From: Agrobacterium larrymoorei
GTDB taxonomy: Bacteria; Pseudomonadota; Alphaproteobacteria; Rhizobiales; Rhizobiaceae
NCBI RefSeq assembly: GCF_005145045.1
Contig: NZ_CP039692.1
Coordinates: 124,001 to 188,000, forward strand
DNA length: 64,000 bases
Direction of reading: 5' to 3'
This document shows positions 17,332 through 25,832 of the stretch, piece by piece. Position 1 is the stretch's first letter, and each line of letters begins with the position of its first letter. The position numbers and the translations under genes are program-made. The notes beneath the pieces were generated by a model. It was not told the DNA's origin, ran no database searches, and saw only the letters and a list, made by a program, of their open reading frames with translations.

Positions 17332-18894
17332 TTATTTCTTGTAAACCGACCAGTATTCGTTCAGCGGCGGCGCGCTGTTGACGACGAGACCTTCGACATT
17401 GGCACGCGCAAACACGATCAGCTTAGGGCTGAAGAGGTAGGCCGCGGGTACACGCTTGGCGATTTCCTCCTGCACCTGGAAGTAAAGCGTCTTGCGGGCT
17501 TCCATATCCGGCGTCTGCTGTGCCTTCAGGATCAAGTTATCCAGCGCCTTGTCCTGCGGCATGCGGAAAGTCATGGCCGTATCGGCAAGCGAGGACAGGT
17601 AGCCGATGGTGATATGCGCATCGGGATCGTTGTACCAGGGCTGACGTCCATCCAGCGCTACGTCGAACTGACCGGAGGTCTGAAGCGCGCGTAGCGCGGG
17701 GAATTCGGTCTGTTCGATGGTAGCGTTGATGCCGATATCCGCAAGGTTTGCCTGAACGAAGGTTGCGACTGCGCCCCAGAGCGGGCCTTGGAAGCTGTAG
17801 AGTTTGAGAGAGATCGAAGACGGATCGACTTTCGCCTCTGCAAGCAGTTTCTTGGCAAGTTCAGGATCATAAGCCGGAGCCAGTTCCTTCATTTTCGGAT
17901 TGAAGGCCCAGCTGTTGGATGTCAGCGGCCCATAAACGCGCTCCGCCGTTCCACCGAAAACGCCCTGCAACAGGCCGTCATAATCAATGGCGTGGGTAAT
18001 CGCCTCACGCACCTTAACATTGGCAAAAGGTCCGTCCGTCTTTTTGTTGTTGAACTCGAGCTGGCGGATGATCTGGCTCGAGCTTTCGATGACCTTGATG
18101 TCCTTATTGGACTTCAGCGCCTCGATATCTTCCGCCGCGATTGCCGATAGCTGCCCCTGCTGCTGCACGACATCAACGCCGCCGCTTTCAAGCTCCAGCC
18201 GGCGGGTGGAAGCATCCGGGATGACGCGGTAGATGATCTTGGACAGCTTAGGCGCGCCGCGGAAATAATCGGGGTTGGCTTCAAGCACGACATTCGTATC
18301 GGCCTGCGCGGCCTTGAAGACGAAGGGGCCGGTTCCGACCGGGTTCGAAGCGAACTTGTCGCCGAACTTCTGAACCGCCGTCGGACTGACAATCGCAGAC
18401 TGCGGCTGCGCCAGAATAGACAGGAATGCGGGATATGGCGCAGACAGCGTGATCTTGACTTCCGTCGGTGAGACGACGGCGATGTCCTTGATCAGATCGA
18501 ATGTCGCTTTCACGTAAGGGTTGGAGGCCTTGGTGCGCTCCAGCGAAAACTTGACCGCGGCAGCATCGAAGGGCGTTCCATCCTGGAACTTCACGCCTTC
18601 ACGCAGCTTGAAGCTGAACTCCTTGCCGTCCGGTGAAACGGTCCAGTTATTGGCGAGCCGTCCTTCGAGCTTGGTAAAATCAGGTGCCGTCCAGGCGACC
18701 AGCGTATCGAAAACATTGAGGATGATTTCGCTGCCGACAGGCTCCGCCTTGTTGGTGCCGGGCTCCAGGCTGACCGGATCGGAAGGCACGGCCACCACCA
18801 GCGTCTTCAACTGCTCCTGCGCATTCGCACTCGCTGCGCCCGCCAAAATCGGCAAAGCCACAGCGGCTGCTGTAAATCCTTTCCAGATATTCAT
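17332..18894 (-). CDS. Dipeptide-type ABC importer substrate-binding protein (SBP_bac_5)
   Basis: A 520-aa periplasmic binding protein. A signal peptide is clear (MNIWKGFTAAAVALPILAG, cleavage expected after ANA, about residue 25). The mature region has VPSDPVSLEPGTNKAEPVG, the LANNWTVSPDGKEFSFKLR stretch, GVKFQDGTPFDAAAVKF and ITHAIDYDGLLQGVF. The ATG at 18894 lies just after AGGGCAGG; upstream in-frame starts would bury the signal peptide. It leads the importer 2 operon, 75 bp downstream of the candidate GntR operator at 18970. It is distinct from the leaderless relative encoded four genes downstream. Confidence 0.94.
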   Translation of the reverse strand: MNIWKGFTAAAVALPILAGAASANAQEQLKTLVVAVPSDPVSLEPGTNKAEPVGSEIILNVFDTLVAWTAPDFTKLEGRLANNWTVSPDGKEFSFKLREGVKFQDGTPFDAAAVKFSLERTKASNPYVKATFDLIKDIAVVSPTEVKITLSAPYPAFLSILAQPQSAIVSPTAVQKFGDKFASNPVGTGPFVFKAAQADTNVVLEANPDYFRGAPKLSKIIYRVIPDASTRRLELESGGVDVVQQQGQLSAIAAEDIEALKSNKDIKVIESSSQIIRQLEFNNKKTDGPFANVKVREAITHAIDYDGLLQGVFGGTAERVYGPLTSNSWAFNPKMKELAPAYDPELAKKLLAEAKVDPSSISLKLYSFQGPLWGAVATFVQANLADIGINATIEQTEFPALRALQTSGQFDVALDGRQPWYNDPDAHITIGYLSSLADTAMTFRMPQDKALDNLILKAQQTPDMEARKTLYFQVQEEIAKRVPAAYLFSPKLIVFARANVEGLVVNSAPPLNEYWSVYKK

Positions 18895-18969
18895 CTGCCT
18901 GCCCTTTCCAAGCATGGGGCCACGCCCCGTTCCCGTGATCAACGCGTTAGATCGCGCTTTATCTTTTGT

Positions 18970-18989
18970 AATATACTACAAAATATATC
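18970..18989 (+). promoter_or_regulatory. Candidate FCD-GntR operator, site C (importer 2 promoter)
   Basis: AATATACTACAAAATATATC matches site B (20058) in 16 of 20 positions and site A (22804) in 15 of 20. The overlapping sequence from 18964 to 18983 is itself an inverted repeat, TTTTGTA-N6-TACAAAA. It lies 76-95 bp upstream of the binding-protein start. The rest of the 235-bp gap (18895-19129) shows no gene. Confidence 0.55.
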
Positions 18990-19129
18990 AGCGCGATCGA
19001 GGCTTGTAAAGTAATCTGCTTCGACTTTAAACAGAGGGAAATTGCGCCTAATTTCTGAGCATTAAGAAGAATATCCATCCTTCTTTTTGTGCATTTCCGC
19101 AAAAAGAGACGGATGGTCGATTTCGCCCT

Positions 19130-19987
19130 TCAAGCCGGATCCGCGCCGAACACGACTGGTCGTGACGGGTCAGAGACCCAGGCCGACCATGAGCCGGGAT
19201 ACATGGAAGCACGCACGCCAATCGCCGCCAGCGCAAGTACTGTGTGAGCGGCAGACATGCCCGCCCCACAATAAACCCCTACCTCTGAAGAGCCATCGAC
19301 ACCGAGCGCTCGGTACATTTCCGTAAGCGTCGCGCTGTCGGTGAAATTGCCGTAGTCGGTGACGTTATCGGGCGCTGGCGCACTGACCGCATAAGGAATA
19401 TGCCCTCTTGGCGGCTGCCCTTCAACGGCTGGACCGCCGATGTAATTCGGTCGGATACGCGCATCGAGCAGAACACCGTCCGTTGCAAGCTTGAGAGAGC
19501 CATCGGCATCGAGTTCCGGCATATTGCCGGTAGAAAGCTCGATGTTACTTGGAGTGGGCGAGGCAACGACATCGTTGACGGGAAGCCCGGCAACCTGCCA
19601 TGCGCGAAAGCCGCCATCCAGAACCCTGACATCCGGAAGACCTGCCCATTTCAGAACCCACCAGGCGCGCGCAGCCGTCATACTACGGTCGCCGTCATAG
19701 ACGACGATAGTGCTTTCCTTGCGCAATCCCCAGCGGCGCGCCTTTTGCTCCAGCACCTTGATATCGGGCAATGGCCGCTGACCGCCCTCTACCGTCGCGG
19801 GGGACTGGAAATCACTATAGGCTTCCGTATCGATTGCGCCTTCAATGCGAAGACCACTGAAAGACGGCTCACCGGTGTAGGGATTGATGGAATGGACAGC
19901 CAGAACCGTCACATCTTCACCGGCCTCCCGGAGAGCTTGCAACTCCACGGGTGTCAGAAGAACGGATTTGCGGATATCATCAGCCAT
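19130..19987 (-). CDS. Two-domain sulfurtransferase (3-mercaptopyruvate/thiosulfate type)
   Basis: A 286-aa protein of tandem rhodanese domains. The N-terminal domain (about 8-140) lacks the active cysteine (D98 in VVYDGDRSM). The C-terminal domain (about 160-280) carries C240 in YCGAGMSA. That loop differs from the usual CG[ST]GVTA of mercaptopyruvate sulfurtransferase and from CRxGxR-type thiosulfate enzymes, so the donor is uncertain. The family transfers sulfane sulfur to thiols or cyanide and yields persulfides. The ATG at 19987 has AGGAG upstream. It is divergent from the ABC ATPase gene at 20131 with candidate operator site B between them, which ties it to the persulfide dioxygenase (10658) and C-S lyase (26596). 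Confidence 0.85.
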   Translation of the reverse strand: MADDIRKSVLLTPVELQALREAGEDVTVLAVHSINPYTGEPSFSGLRIEGAIDTEAYSDFQSPATVEGGQRPLPDIKVLEQKARRWGLRKESTIVVYDGDRSMTAARAWWVLKWAGLPDVRVLDGGFRAWQVAGLPVNDVVASPTPSNIELSTGNMPELDADGSLKLATDGVLLDARIRPNYIGGPAVEGQPPRGHIPYAVSAPAPDNVTDYGNFTDSATLTEMYRALGVDGSSEVGVYCGAGMSAAHTVLALAAIGVRASMYPGSWSAWVSDPSRPVVFGADPA

Positions 19988-20057
19988 GTCGCATTCACTC
20001 CTGGAGGCACGTGACGTTTCGTGATCCTCCACTATTAGAACCCGCTTGGCAAGCGCA

Positions 20058-20077
20058 AATATCTTACGTAATATATC
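20058..20077 (+). promoter_or_regulatory. Candidate FCD-GntR operator, site B
   Basis: AATATCTTACGTAATATATC has a perfect TTACGTAA core and near-symmetrical AT-rich arms. It sits in the divergent gap between the sulfurtransferase (start 19987) and the ABC ATPase (start 20131), so it may control both. It shares 15 of 20 positions with site A and 16 of 20 with site C. Confidence 0.6.
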
Positions 20078-20130
20078 ACGAAATCGGTCCATCGTGACCG
20101 GCATTGCATTTCCAGTTTGGAGCAGCCGAA

Positions 20131-21924
20131 GTGTCCATTCTCACCGTGGAAAACCTCACGACTTCCTTTAGACGAAACGGTGTATGGACGCCGGTCGTCA
20201 ATGATGTGAGCTTCGCTGTCGATGCTGGTGAAACGGTGGCAATCGTGGGCGAGTCCGGTTCCGGCAAAAGCGTCACGGCCATGTCGATCATGCGGCTGCT
20301 GCCGGAAAAGAATTCGCGCGTGAGCGGCAGCATCAAACTCGATGGCCGCGAGCTTTTGACGCTTCCTGAAAAAGACATGCAGGATATTCGCGGCAATCAG
20401 ATTGCCATGATTTTTCAGGAGCCAATGACGTCGCTCAATCCGGTCATGACCGTGGGAAGGCAGATTGCCGAAGCCATGCGGCGGCATCGGCAGATAGGCA
20501 TGAGCGCAGCGAAGGCGGAGACGATCAAGCTTCTCGATCGTGTTCGTATTCCCTCATCGACCAAGCGTTTCGATGAATATCCGCACGAACTCTCCGGCGG
20601 CACGCTACAACGCGTCATGATCGCCATGGCGCTTTCCTGCCGGCCCAAACTGTTGATTGCCGACGAGCCGACAACCGCGCTCGACGTGACGGTTCAGGCC
20701 GAAATTCTGCAACTGATCAAGTCGTTGCAGGACGAAGAGAATATGGGCGTGTTGTTCATCACGCACGACATGGGCGTCGTTGCCGAAATCGCGGATCGCA
20801 CGCTGGTCATGTTCCGCTCCAGAGCGCTGGAGGCAGGGCCGACCGAGGAGATTTTCGACCACCCCGCCAATGGTTACACTCGCGCGCTGCTTTCCGCCGT
20901 TCCGAAGCTGGGCTCAATGGCAGATCATGCGCAGCCCGCCACCTTCCCGCTTGTCGATGTCGAAACCGGTCAGGTGATCCCGGAAAAGCTGACCTCACCG
21001 CCGCTCGAAAAGCCTATCCTCGAGGTTCGTAATCTCGTCACGCGCTTTGCGGTCAGAACGGGAATCCTCGGGCGCGTCACGTCTCGCGTCCACGCTGTTG
21101 AGGATGTATCGTTCGACTTGAAAGCTGGCGAGACACTGGCACTGGTGGGTGAATCTGGCTGCGGCAAGTCCACCACGGGCCGCTCGGTTCTGCGACTTGT
21201 GGAGCCCGTCAGCGGCACGATCAAGGTGGACGGCGAGGACGTGAGAGCGATGCCGCGAAAGCGCCTGACGAGTGCCCGCCGACAGATGCAGATGATTTTT
21301 CAGGACCCGTTTTCAAGCCTCAATCCGCGCATGCGCATTGGTGAAGCAATTGCCGAACCGATGATAGCCCATGGTATCGCCAAGAAGCGCGCGGCGCATG
21401 AGAGGGCAATCGACCTTTTGGAAAAGGTTGGGCTGAAGCCGGATATGGCAAGCCGCTTTCCGCACGAATTCTCCGGCGGTCAACGTCAACGCATCAGCAT
21501 TGCCCGCGCGCTAACTCTCAATCCTAGCCTCATCGTGGCGGATGAGGCGGTTTCGGCACTTGATGTCTCCATCAAGGCGCAGGTCGTGAACCTGATGCTG
21601 GAACTTCAGGAAAGGTTGAACATCGGCTACCTCTTCATCTCCCATGACATGGCCGTCGTGGAACGCGTCAGCCACCGGGTGGCAGTCATGTATCTGGGAG
21701 AAATCGTGGAGATCGGAACACGCGCGCAGATTTTCGGCAATCCGCAGCATGATTACACCAAGCGGCTATTGGATGCCGTGCCCGTCGCCGATCCGCATAG
21801 ACGCCAGCAACGCAAGCTGCGGACCGGAACGGAAATCGGCAGCGCGGTTCACCCGGTGGATTATGTGCCGGTGAAGGCCATCTATCGCGAGGCAGCGCCG
21901 GGGCATCTGGTCAAGCAGAACTAA
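20131..21924 (+). CDS. Dipeptide-type ABC importer ATPase, two fused ATP-binding domains
   Basis: A 597-aa cytoplasmic ATPase with both nucleotide-binding domains in one chain. Domain 1 has [17 protein letters not shown] (a variant signature, T in place of Q or M) and LLIADEP. Domain 2 has [16 protein letters not shown] and LIVADEA. The GTG at 20131 has GGAG 8 nt upstream; a TTG at 20104 in the same frame has no such site. It is the only ATPase near importer 2, whose operon lacks one, and the shared operator motif supports that pairing. It is closely similar along its length to the importer 1 ATPase (1101), suggesting that the two systems arose by duplication. Confidence 0.93.
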   Translation: MSILTVENLTTSFRRNGVWTPVVNDVSFAVDAGETVAIVGESGSGKSVTAMSIMRLLPEKNSRVSGSIKLDGRELLTLPEKDMQDIRGNQIAMIFQEPMTSLNPVMTVGRQIAEAMRRHRQIGMSAAKAETIKLLDRVRIPSSTKRFDEYPHELSGGTLQRVMIAMALSCRPKLLIADEPTTALDVTVQAEILQLIKSLQDEENMGVLFITHDMGVVAEIADRTLVMFRSRALEAGPTEEIFDHPANGYTRALLSAVPKLGSMADHAQPATFPLVDVETGQVIPEKLTSPPLEKPILEVRNLVTRFAVRTGILGRVTSRVHAVEDVSFDLKAGETLALVGESGCGKSTTGRSVLRLVEPVSGTIKVDGEDVRAMPRKRLTSARRQMQMIFQDPFSSLNPRMRIGEAIAEPMIAHGIAKKRAAHERAIDLLEKVGLKPDMASRFPHEFSGGQRQRISIARALTLNPSLIVADEAVSALDVSIKAQVVNLMLELQERLNIGYLFISHDMAVVERVSHRVAVMYLGEIVEIGTRAQIFGNPQHDYTKRLLDAVPVADPHRRQQRKLRTGTEIGSAVHPVDYVPVKAIYREAAPGHLVKQN

Positions 21925-21933
21925 AGCATTGGC

Positions 21934-21955
21934 ACAAAATCGGGATCAATTTTGT
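21934..21955. repeat. AT-rich inverted repeat between convergent genes
   Basis: ACAAAAT (21934-21940) and ATTTTGT (21949-21955) flank an 8-nt loop in the 49-bp gap between the ABC ATPase gene and the gntR gene. It could act as a weak bidirectional terminator. Its wording recalls palindromic intergenic elements of rhizobia, but I cannot confirm that here. Confidence 0.35.
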
Positions 21956-21973
21956 AAAGCACGATGCGAGAAT

Positions 21974-22720
21974 TTAAAGCGTCAGCCTGACCTGGGAGTT
22001 GGAAATCAGCGCATCCAGCAGGCCTTTGCGCGTGTTTTCATTGTGGTCAAGCATGGCTTGTCGTGCGTTTTCGCCATCGCGCTTGCGCAGGAATTCGACG
22101 ATGCGCAGATGGTCCGCTTCCGTTTCCGGGTTAAGATCGCGCACGCGCGTTCCCATATAGAAGAAGCGTGCGCATTCTTCGAGATGGCTGATGACCAGCG
22201 AGGCCAGACGCGAATTGCGTGATCCGCGCGCGATGGCGGCGTGGAACAACTCGTTGGATGTGACGAAGGTTTTGGTGCTGACATCCTCACCGACGACGTA
22301 ATTCGCCTGCGCCAGTTGATCGAGCGCGTCCAGTTCCTCATCCGTCAGGTTCTGCGCGGCAAGAGCGGTGGCCGTGCCTTCCAGCACACCGCGTATTGCG
22401 AAGAGATCGTTGACGTCCTTCAACGTTACCGGCGAAACGCGGTAACCGCGTCTGGGGAAAGCTTCCATGAAGCCTTCGACGCACAGACGTCCCAGCGCTT
22501 CCCGCACGGGCGTCTTGCTCATCTGAAGCTGCTCGGCAAGCTCCGGCTCGGACACTTCCGCTCCCGGAGCCAGTTCACCGATGATGATGCGCTCGCGCAG
22601 TGTGACATAAGCCTGCTCGGTCAGCGATTTCGCCCGCTTGTCCTGAGGGGCAGACTTTTCAGAAATGTTCAAACATGCCTCCGTGCGCGCAAAACGCGCT
22701 TTTTTGTCTTTGTCAGCCAT
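21974..22720 (-). CDS. GntR-family regulator, FCD subfamily
   Basis: A 248-aa transcriptional regulator. After a basic N-terminal tail, a winged helix-turn-helix covers about 32-95 (LTEQAYVTLRERIIIGELAPG, SEPELAEQLQMSKTPVREAL, GRLCVEGFMEAFPRRGYRV). An all-helical FCD ligand-binding domain follows (about 105-235), with candidate metal/ligand histidines in LFHAAIARGSRNSR and DHLRIVEFLRKRD. The ATG at 22720 was chosen because the longer frame begins with an unsupported TTG. It is divergent from the racemase operon. The quasi-palindrome in that gap recurs in the other two control regions of system 2, making this the likely regulator of the whole set. Confidence 0.92.
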   Translation of the reverse strand: MADKDKKARFARTEACLNISEKSAPQDKRAKSLTEQAYVTLRERIIIGELAPGAEVSEPELAEQLQMSKTPVREALGRLCVEGFMEAFPRRGYRVSPVTLKDVNDLFAIRGVLEGTATALAAQNLTDEELDALDQLAQANYVVGEDVSTKTFVTSNELFHAAIARGSRNSRLASLVISHLEECARFFYMGTRVRDLNPETEADHLRIVEFLRKRDGENARQAMLDHNENTRKGLLDALISNSQVRLTL

Positions 22721-22803
22721 GACGGGCCCGCAAGTCAAAGGATTTCAATTTCAGGCCTGTTTTTCCACACGGCGCGAAACTCGCTTTGACAGTGCGAAAT
22801 GTG

Positions 22804-22823
22804 TGATATACTACGTGGTATAT
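22804..22823 (+). promoter_or_regulatory. Candidate FCD-GntR operator, site A
   Basis: GATATACTACGTGGTATATC is an almost perfect 20-bp palindrome (one mismatched pair around the ACGT centre). It lies between gntR (start 22720) and the racemase gene (start 22871), the usual place for an autoregulatory GntR site. Related sites occur at 18970 and 20058. Confidence 0.65.
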
Positions 22824-22870
22824 CTTAAATCTGCAACACCGTCTCGGTGTGCCATGTCGCAGGTGAAGGC

Positions 22871-23533
22871 GTGTCAGAAATCCTCATCATCAATCCGAAC
22901 AGCTCGAAGGCCGTCACGCAATCGATGGAAGCGTGTCTTGAGCCGATACGCGCCAATGCGTCTCACGGCATTCAGTGCGTCGAGCTTGCGAAATCGCCGC
23001 CCGGCATCGAAACCGACGATCATGTCACGCAGGTGATTCCGAACATTATCGAGGCGGTGTCAGCATCTCAGGCGGATGCATTCGTGCTGGCCTGCTTCTC
23101 CGATCCGGGCATTGCGCAGGTCCGCAAGCGCGTTGATCGCCCGGTCTACGGTATCGCTGAGTCGGCTTATCTGGCGGCACATGCACTGGGTGAGCGTTTC
23201 GGTATCATCTCGCTTGGCCAGTCCTCTATCGACCGGCACCTCCGTTATCTAAAGGCGCTCAGGCTGGATCAGAGACTGGCGGGCGACCGCTCCATCGACA
23301 GGACCGTCAGCCAGCTTATGGCCGGAAACGTGGTCGATATCGTATCGCAAACAGCGCGCCTGCTGCGGGATGAAGACGGTGCCGATGTCGTCATTCTCGG
23401 CTGCGCCGGTCTCGGCGGCTATCGTGACGCTCTACAGCAGAGCCTCGGAATTCCAGTCATCGACCCGGTCCAAGCCGGCGCGACACTTGCTCTCACCCAC
23501 CTCGATTTGGCATATGGAAGGACAAGACGATGA
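22871..23533 (+). CDS. Asp/Glu/hydantoin racemase-family protein
   Basis: A 220-aa cofactor-independent racemase-family protein. Two catalytic cysteines are visible: C75 in FVLACFSDPG and C178 in VILGCAGLGGY, the usual two-base pair. The N-terminus EILIINPNSS is the standard first strand of hydantoin racemases. The GTG at 22871 has AGGTGAAGG upstream. Its stop overlaps the hydantoinase-like start (ATGA), which shows tight coupling. The neighbour suggests that it racemises a cyclic ureide or related ring compound; racemases of 2-aminothiazoline-4-carboxylate also belong to this family, as I recall, which would fit the sulfur genes nearby. Confidence 0.87.
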   Translation: MSEILIINPNSSKAVTQSMEACLEPIRANASHGIQCVELAKSPPGIETDDHVTQVIPNIIEAVSASQADAFVLACFSDPGIAQVRKRVDRPVYGIAESAYLAAHALGERFGIISLGQSSIDRHLRYLKALRLDQRLAGDRSIDRTVSQLMAGNVVDIVSQTARLLRDEDGADVVILGCAGLGGYRDALQQSLGIPVIDPVQAGATLALTHLDLAYGRTRR

Positions 23534-24894
23534 GTTTCGACCTGATCGTCCGCGGTACTGCGGTACTGCCTGAAGGCCCCTTGGAAAACGCCTGGATCGG
23601 CATCAGCGATGGCAAGATCAAAGCCATCGGCAGCGGCGAGGCACCCCTATCCGCCGAGGTTTTCGATGCGGGCGATGACCTGATCATTCCCGGTGTCGTG
23701 GATGGCCAGACCCACGCCTGTTCCTACGGCGGACTGCCCGGCATTCGCTCCACGACGCGCTCGGCAATAGCGGGCGGCATCACCACCATTGTAGACATGC
23801 CCTATGACAACCCCGCCCCCCTCAACACGGTCGAACGGCTGAACGACAAGGTTGCCGCGATACGGGAACATGCGCATGCCAATGTCGCGCTGTATGGCAC
23901 GATCATTCCCGAGCAGAGCACCGACGACATCAAGCCGCTGATCGAGGGAGGCGTGGTCGCCTTCAAGATTTCGACATTCGAGAGCAGCCCGACGCGTTTT
24001 CCGCGCATCGCCGCACAGCAGATCCTTGCGACATTTCAGGCGCTTTCCGACACGGTTATTCCGCTCGGCGTGCATAATGAGGATCAGGAAATCGTTCGCG
24101 CCCACATAGCTGCGGCAAAAGCTGCCGGTCGCGATGGTATCGAAGCCCATTCGGAAAGCCGTCCACCGGCTGCGGAACTGGCGGCAACGGCGCAGTTTCT
24201 TGAACTGGGTGCCGCCGCTGGCGCTCATGCCCACATCGTTCACCTGACTACCGCGCGCGGCTTCCAGCTGGTCGATAATTATCTGGCCGATGGCTTTGCC
24301 GCGACCGGCGAATTATGCGTCCACTATCTCTGGTTCGATCCCGATAAGGACGGAGCCGAGCTTGGCGCCAAAATGAAGGTCAACCCTCCCATTCGCCCGG
24401 GCCAGATCGACGCACTATGGGAAGAAATCGTCGCGGGTCGCGTCGCCTTCGTTAGTTCGGATCATTCCAGCTGGCCAATCGACAACAAGTTAACGCCGTC
24501 CATCTTTGAAGCAGGTGCAGGCGTGCCCGGCCTCGAGACGCTTCTACCTGCCTTTTATACGGCCGCCGAAGCGCGCGGATTGGATGCACCGCAGATGACG
24601 GTCGAGCAGCTTTGCGAACGCCCCGCCCGCTTCTTCGGTCTCTGGCCGGAGAAAGGCGCGATCCGCGTTGGCGGCGATGCCGATCTTGCTATTCTGTCGC
24701 GTCACCAGAACATCTGGGACTCCTCCAAGGCTCATGACGAGTTGAACTGGAGCCCGTTCGATGGCCGCGAATTCTCGGTCAAGGTCGTGCGCACCTACCT
24801 TTCCGGCCAGCTGGCCTGGGATGGTGCCGACGTTCTCAATCAGCCAGGCTCGGGCCAATATGTCCGCCGTGGCCAATCCAACTGGTTCGAATAG
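23530..24894 (+). CDS. Hydantoinase/allantoinase-like amidohydrolase with altered metal site
   Basis: A 454-aa cyclic-amidohydrolase-type TIM barrel (dihydropyrimidinase, allantoinase, hydantoinase group). By alignment of motifs with allantoinase, the ligands K146 (AFKIST, carboxylated Lys), H182 (GVHNED), H238 (IVHLTTA) and D311 (SSDHSS) are present. The first HxH motif reads Q60-T-H62, so one canonical metal-binding histidine is replaced by glutamine. This may mean one metal, or a modified site. It overlaps the racemase gene by 4 bp and lies 11 bp before the DapA-like gene. It probably opens a cyclic amide or ureide ring; the exact substrate cannot be read. Confidence 0.85.
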   Translation: MSFDLIVRGTAVLPEGPLENAWIGISDGKIKAIGSGEAPLSAEVFDAGDDLIIPGVVDGQTHACSYGGLPGIRSTTRSAIAGGITTIVDMPYDNPAPLNTVERLNDKVAAIREHAHANVALYGTIIPEQSTDDIKPLIEGGVVAFKISTFESSPTRFPRIAAQQILATFQALSDTVIPLGVHNEDQEIVRAHIAAAKAAGRDGIEAHSESRPPAAELAATAQFLELGAAAGAHAHIVHLTTARGFQLVDNYLADGFAATGELCVHYLWFDPDKDGAELGAKMKVNPPIRPGQIDALWEEIVAGRVAFVSSDHSSWPIDNKLTPSIFEAGAGVPGLETLLPAFYTAAEARGLDAPQMTVEQLCERPARFFGLWPEKGAIRVGGDADLAILSRHQNIWDSSKAHDELNWSPFDGREFSVKVVRTYLSGQLAWDGADVLNQPGSGQYVRRGQSNWFE

Positions 24895-24905
24895 GATTTG
24901 CGAAC

Positions 24906-25832
24906 ATGTCTCACATCAATTCTTCGACCAAAGGCGTCTTCGTCATTGCTGTCACGCCGTTCAACGAGGACGGCTCGCTAGATAATGCCAGCGTCGACCG
25001 GATGGTGGATTTCTATTACGAAAAGGGCGCGGACGGGCTGACGATCCTCGGCATGATGGGTGAAGCACCGAAGCTCACGCAGGCGGAATCCATCGAAGTC
25101 GCACGCCAGACGATCAAGCGCTCCGGAGACAAGCCGGTTGTCGTGGGCGTATCGGCACCCGGTCTCGCCGCCATTGGCGAGTTGACGAAGGCCGTCATGG
25201 ATCTGGGTGCGGCGGGCGTGATGGTTGCACCTCCGTCTTCGCTCAAAACGGATGAGCAGATCATCGGCTATTATCGCAACGTCGTGGAAACGGTCGGCAC
25301 CGATGTTCCGGTGGTGCTTCAGGACTTCCCGCTTTCGACAGGCGTGCAGATTTCATCGAAAACGCTCGGGACAATCCTCGAAGCGCACCCGAGCATCGTC
25401 ATGGTAAAGCACGAGGACTGGCCGGGCCTTCAGAAGATCACCGATCTTCGCCAGGCCGAAGCCAATGGACGCCGCCGTACATCGATCCTCTGCGGCAATG
25501 CCGGGGTGTTCCTGACCGAAGAACTGCAGCGCGGAGCAGACGGTGCGATGACCGGCTTCCCCTACCCGGAAATGATGGTCGGCGTCTGCCGCCTGAGCCA
25601 AGAAGGACGCTTTGACGACGCGCAGGATCTGTTCGACGCCTATCTGCCGCTGATGCGTTACGAGCAGCAGCCGGGGCTTGGGCTTGCTGTGCGCAAATAC
25701 ATTCTCATGAAACGCGGCGCCATCGCGAGTGCCGCGCAGCGCCGCCCCGGAACCGCACTAAGCAGGCTTGCCACGGCTGAAGTTGAAAAGCTGATGGAGC
25801 GCCAGACTAAAAAACTGGAGTTGTTGAACTGA
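24906..25832 (+). CDS. DapA-family (DHDPS/NAL) lyase or hydrolyase
   Basis: A 308-aa class I aldolase-type TIM barrel. The Schiff-base lysine is K168 (IVMVKHEDWPG). The glycine-rich GMMGEAPKLT loop matches the pyruvate-binding GTTGE loop only partly. The catalytic tyrosine of the YNxP motif is replaced: the sequence reads Q139-D-F-P. The protein is therefore unlikely to be the lysine-pathway synthase and more likely a lyase of a subfamily acting on an imported compound. The start at 24906 follows the hydantoinase-like stop by 11 bp. Its own stop overlaps the SDR start (TGATG). Confidence 0.85.
   Translation: MSHINSSTKGVFVIAVTPFNEDGSLDNASVDRMVDFYYEKGADGLTILGMMGEAPKLTQAESIEVARQTIKRSGDKPVVVGVSAPGLAAIGELTKAVMDLGAAGVMVAPPSSLKTDEQIIGYYRNVVETVGTDVPVVLQDFPLSTGVQISSKTLGTILEAHPSIVMVKHEDWPGLQKITDLRQAEANGRRRTSILCGNAGVFLTEELQRGADGAMTGFPYPEMMVGVCRLSQEGRFDDAQDLFDAYLPLMRYEQQPGLGLAVRKYILMKRGAIASAAQRRPGTALSRLATAEVEKLMERQTKKLELLN

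Noticed and set aside
24906..25832. 4-hydroxy-tetrahydrodipicolinate synthase (dapA)
   Set aside because: The catalytic Tyr is replaced by Gln, and the gene is embedded in a catabolic operon with a dedicated regulator.
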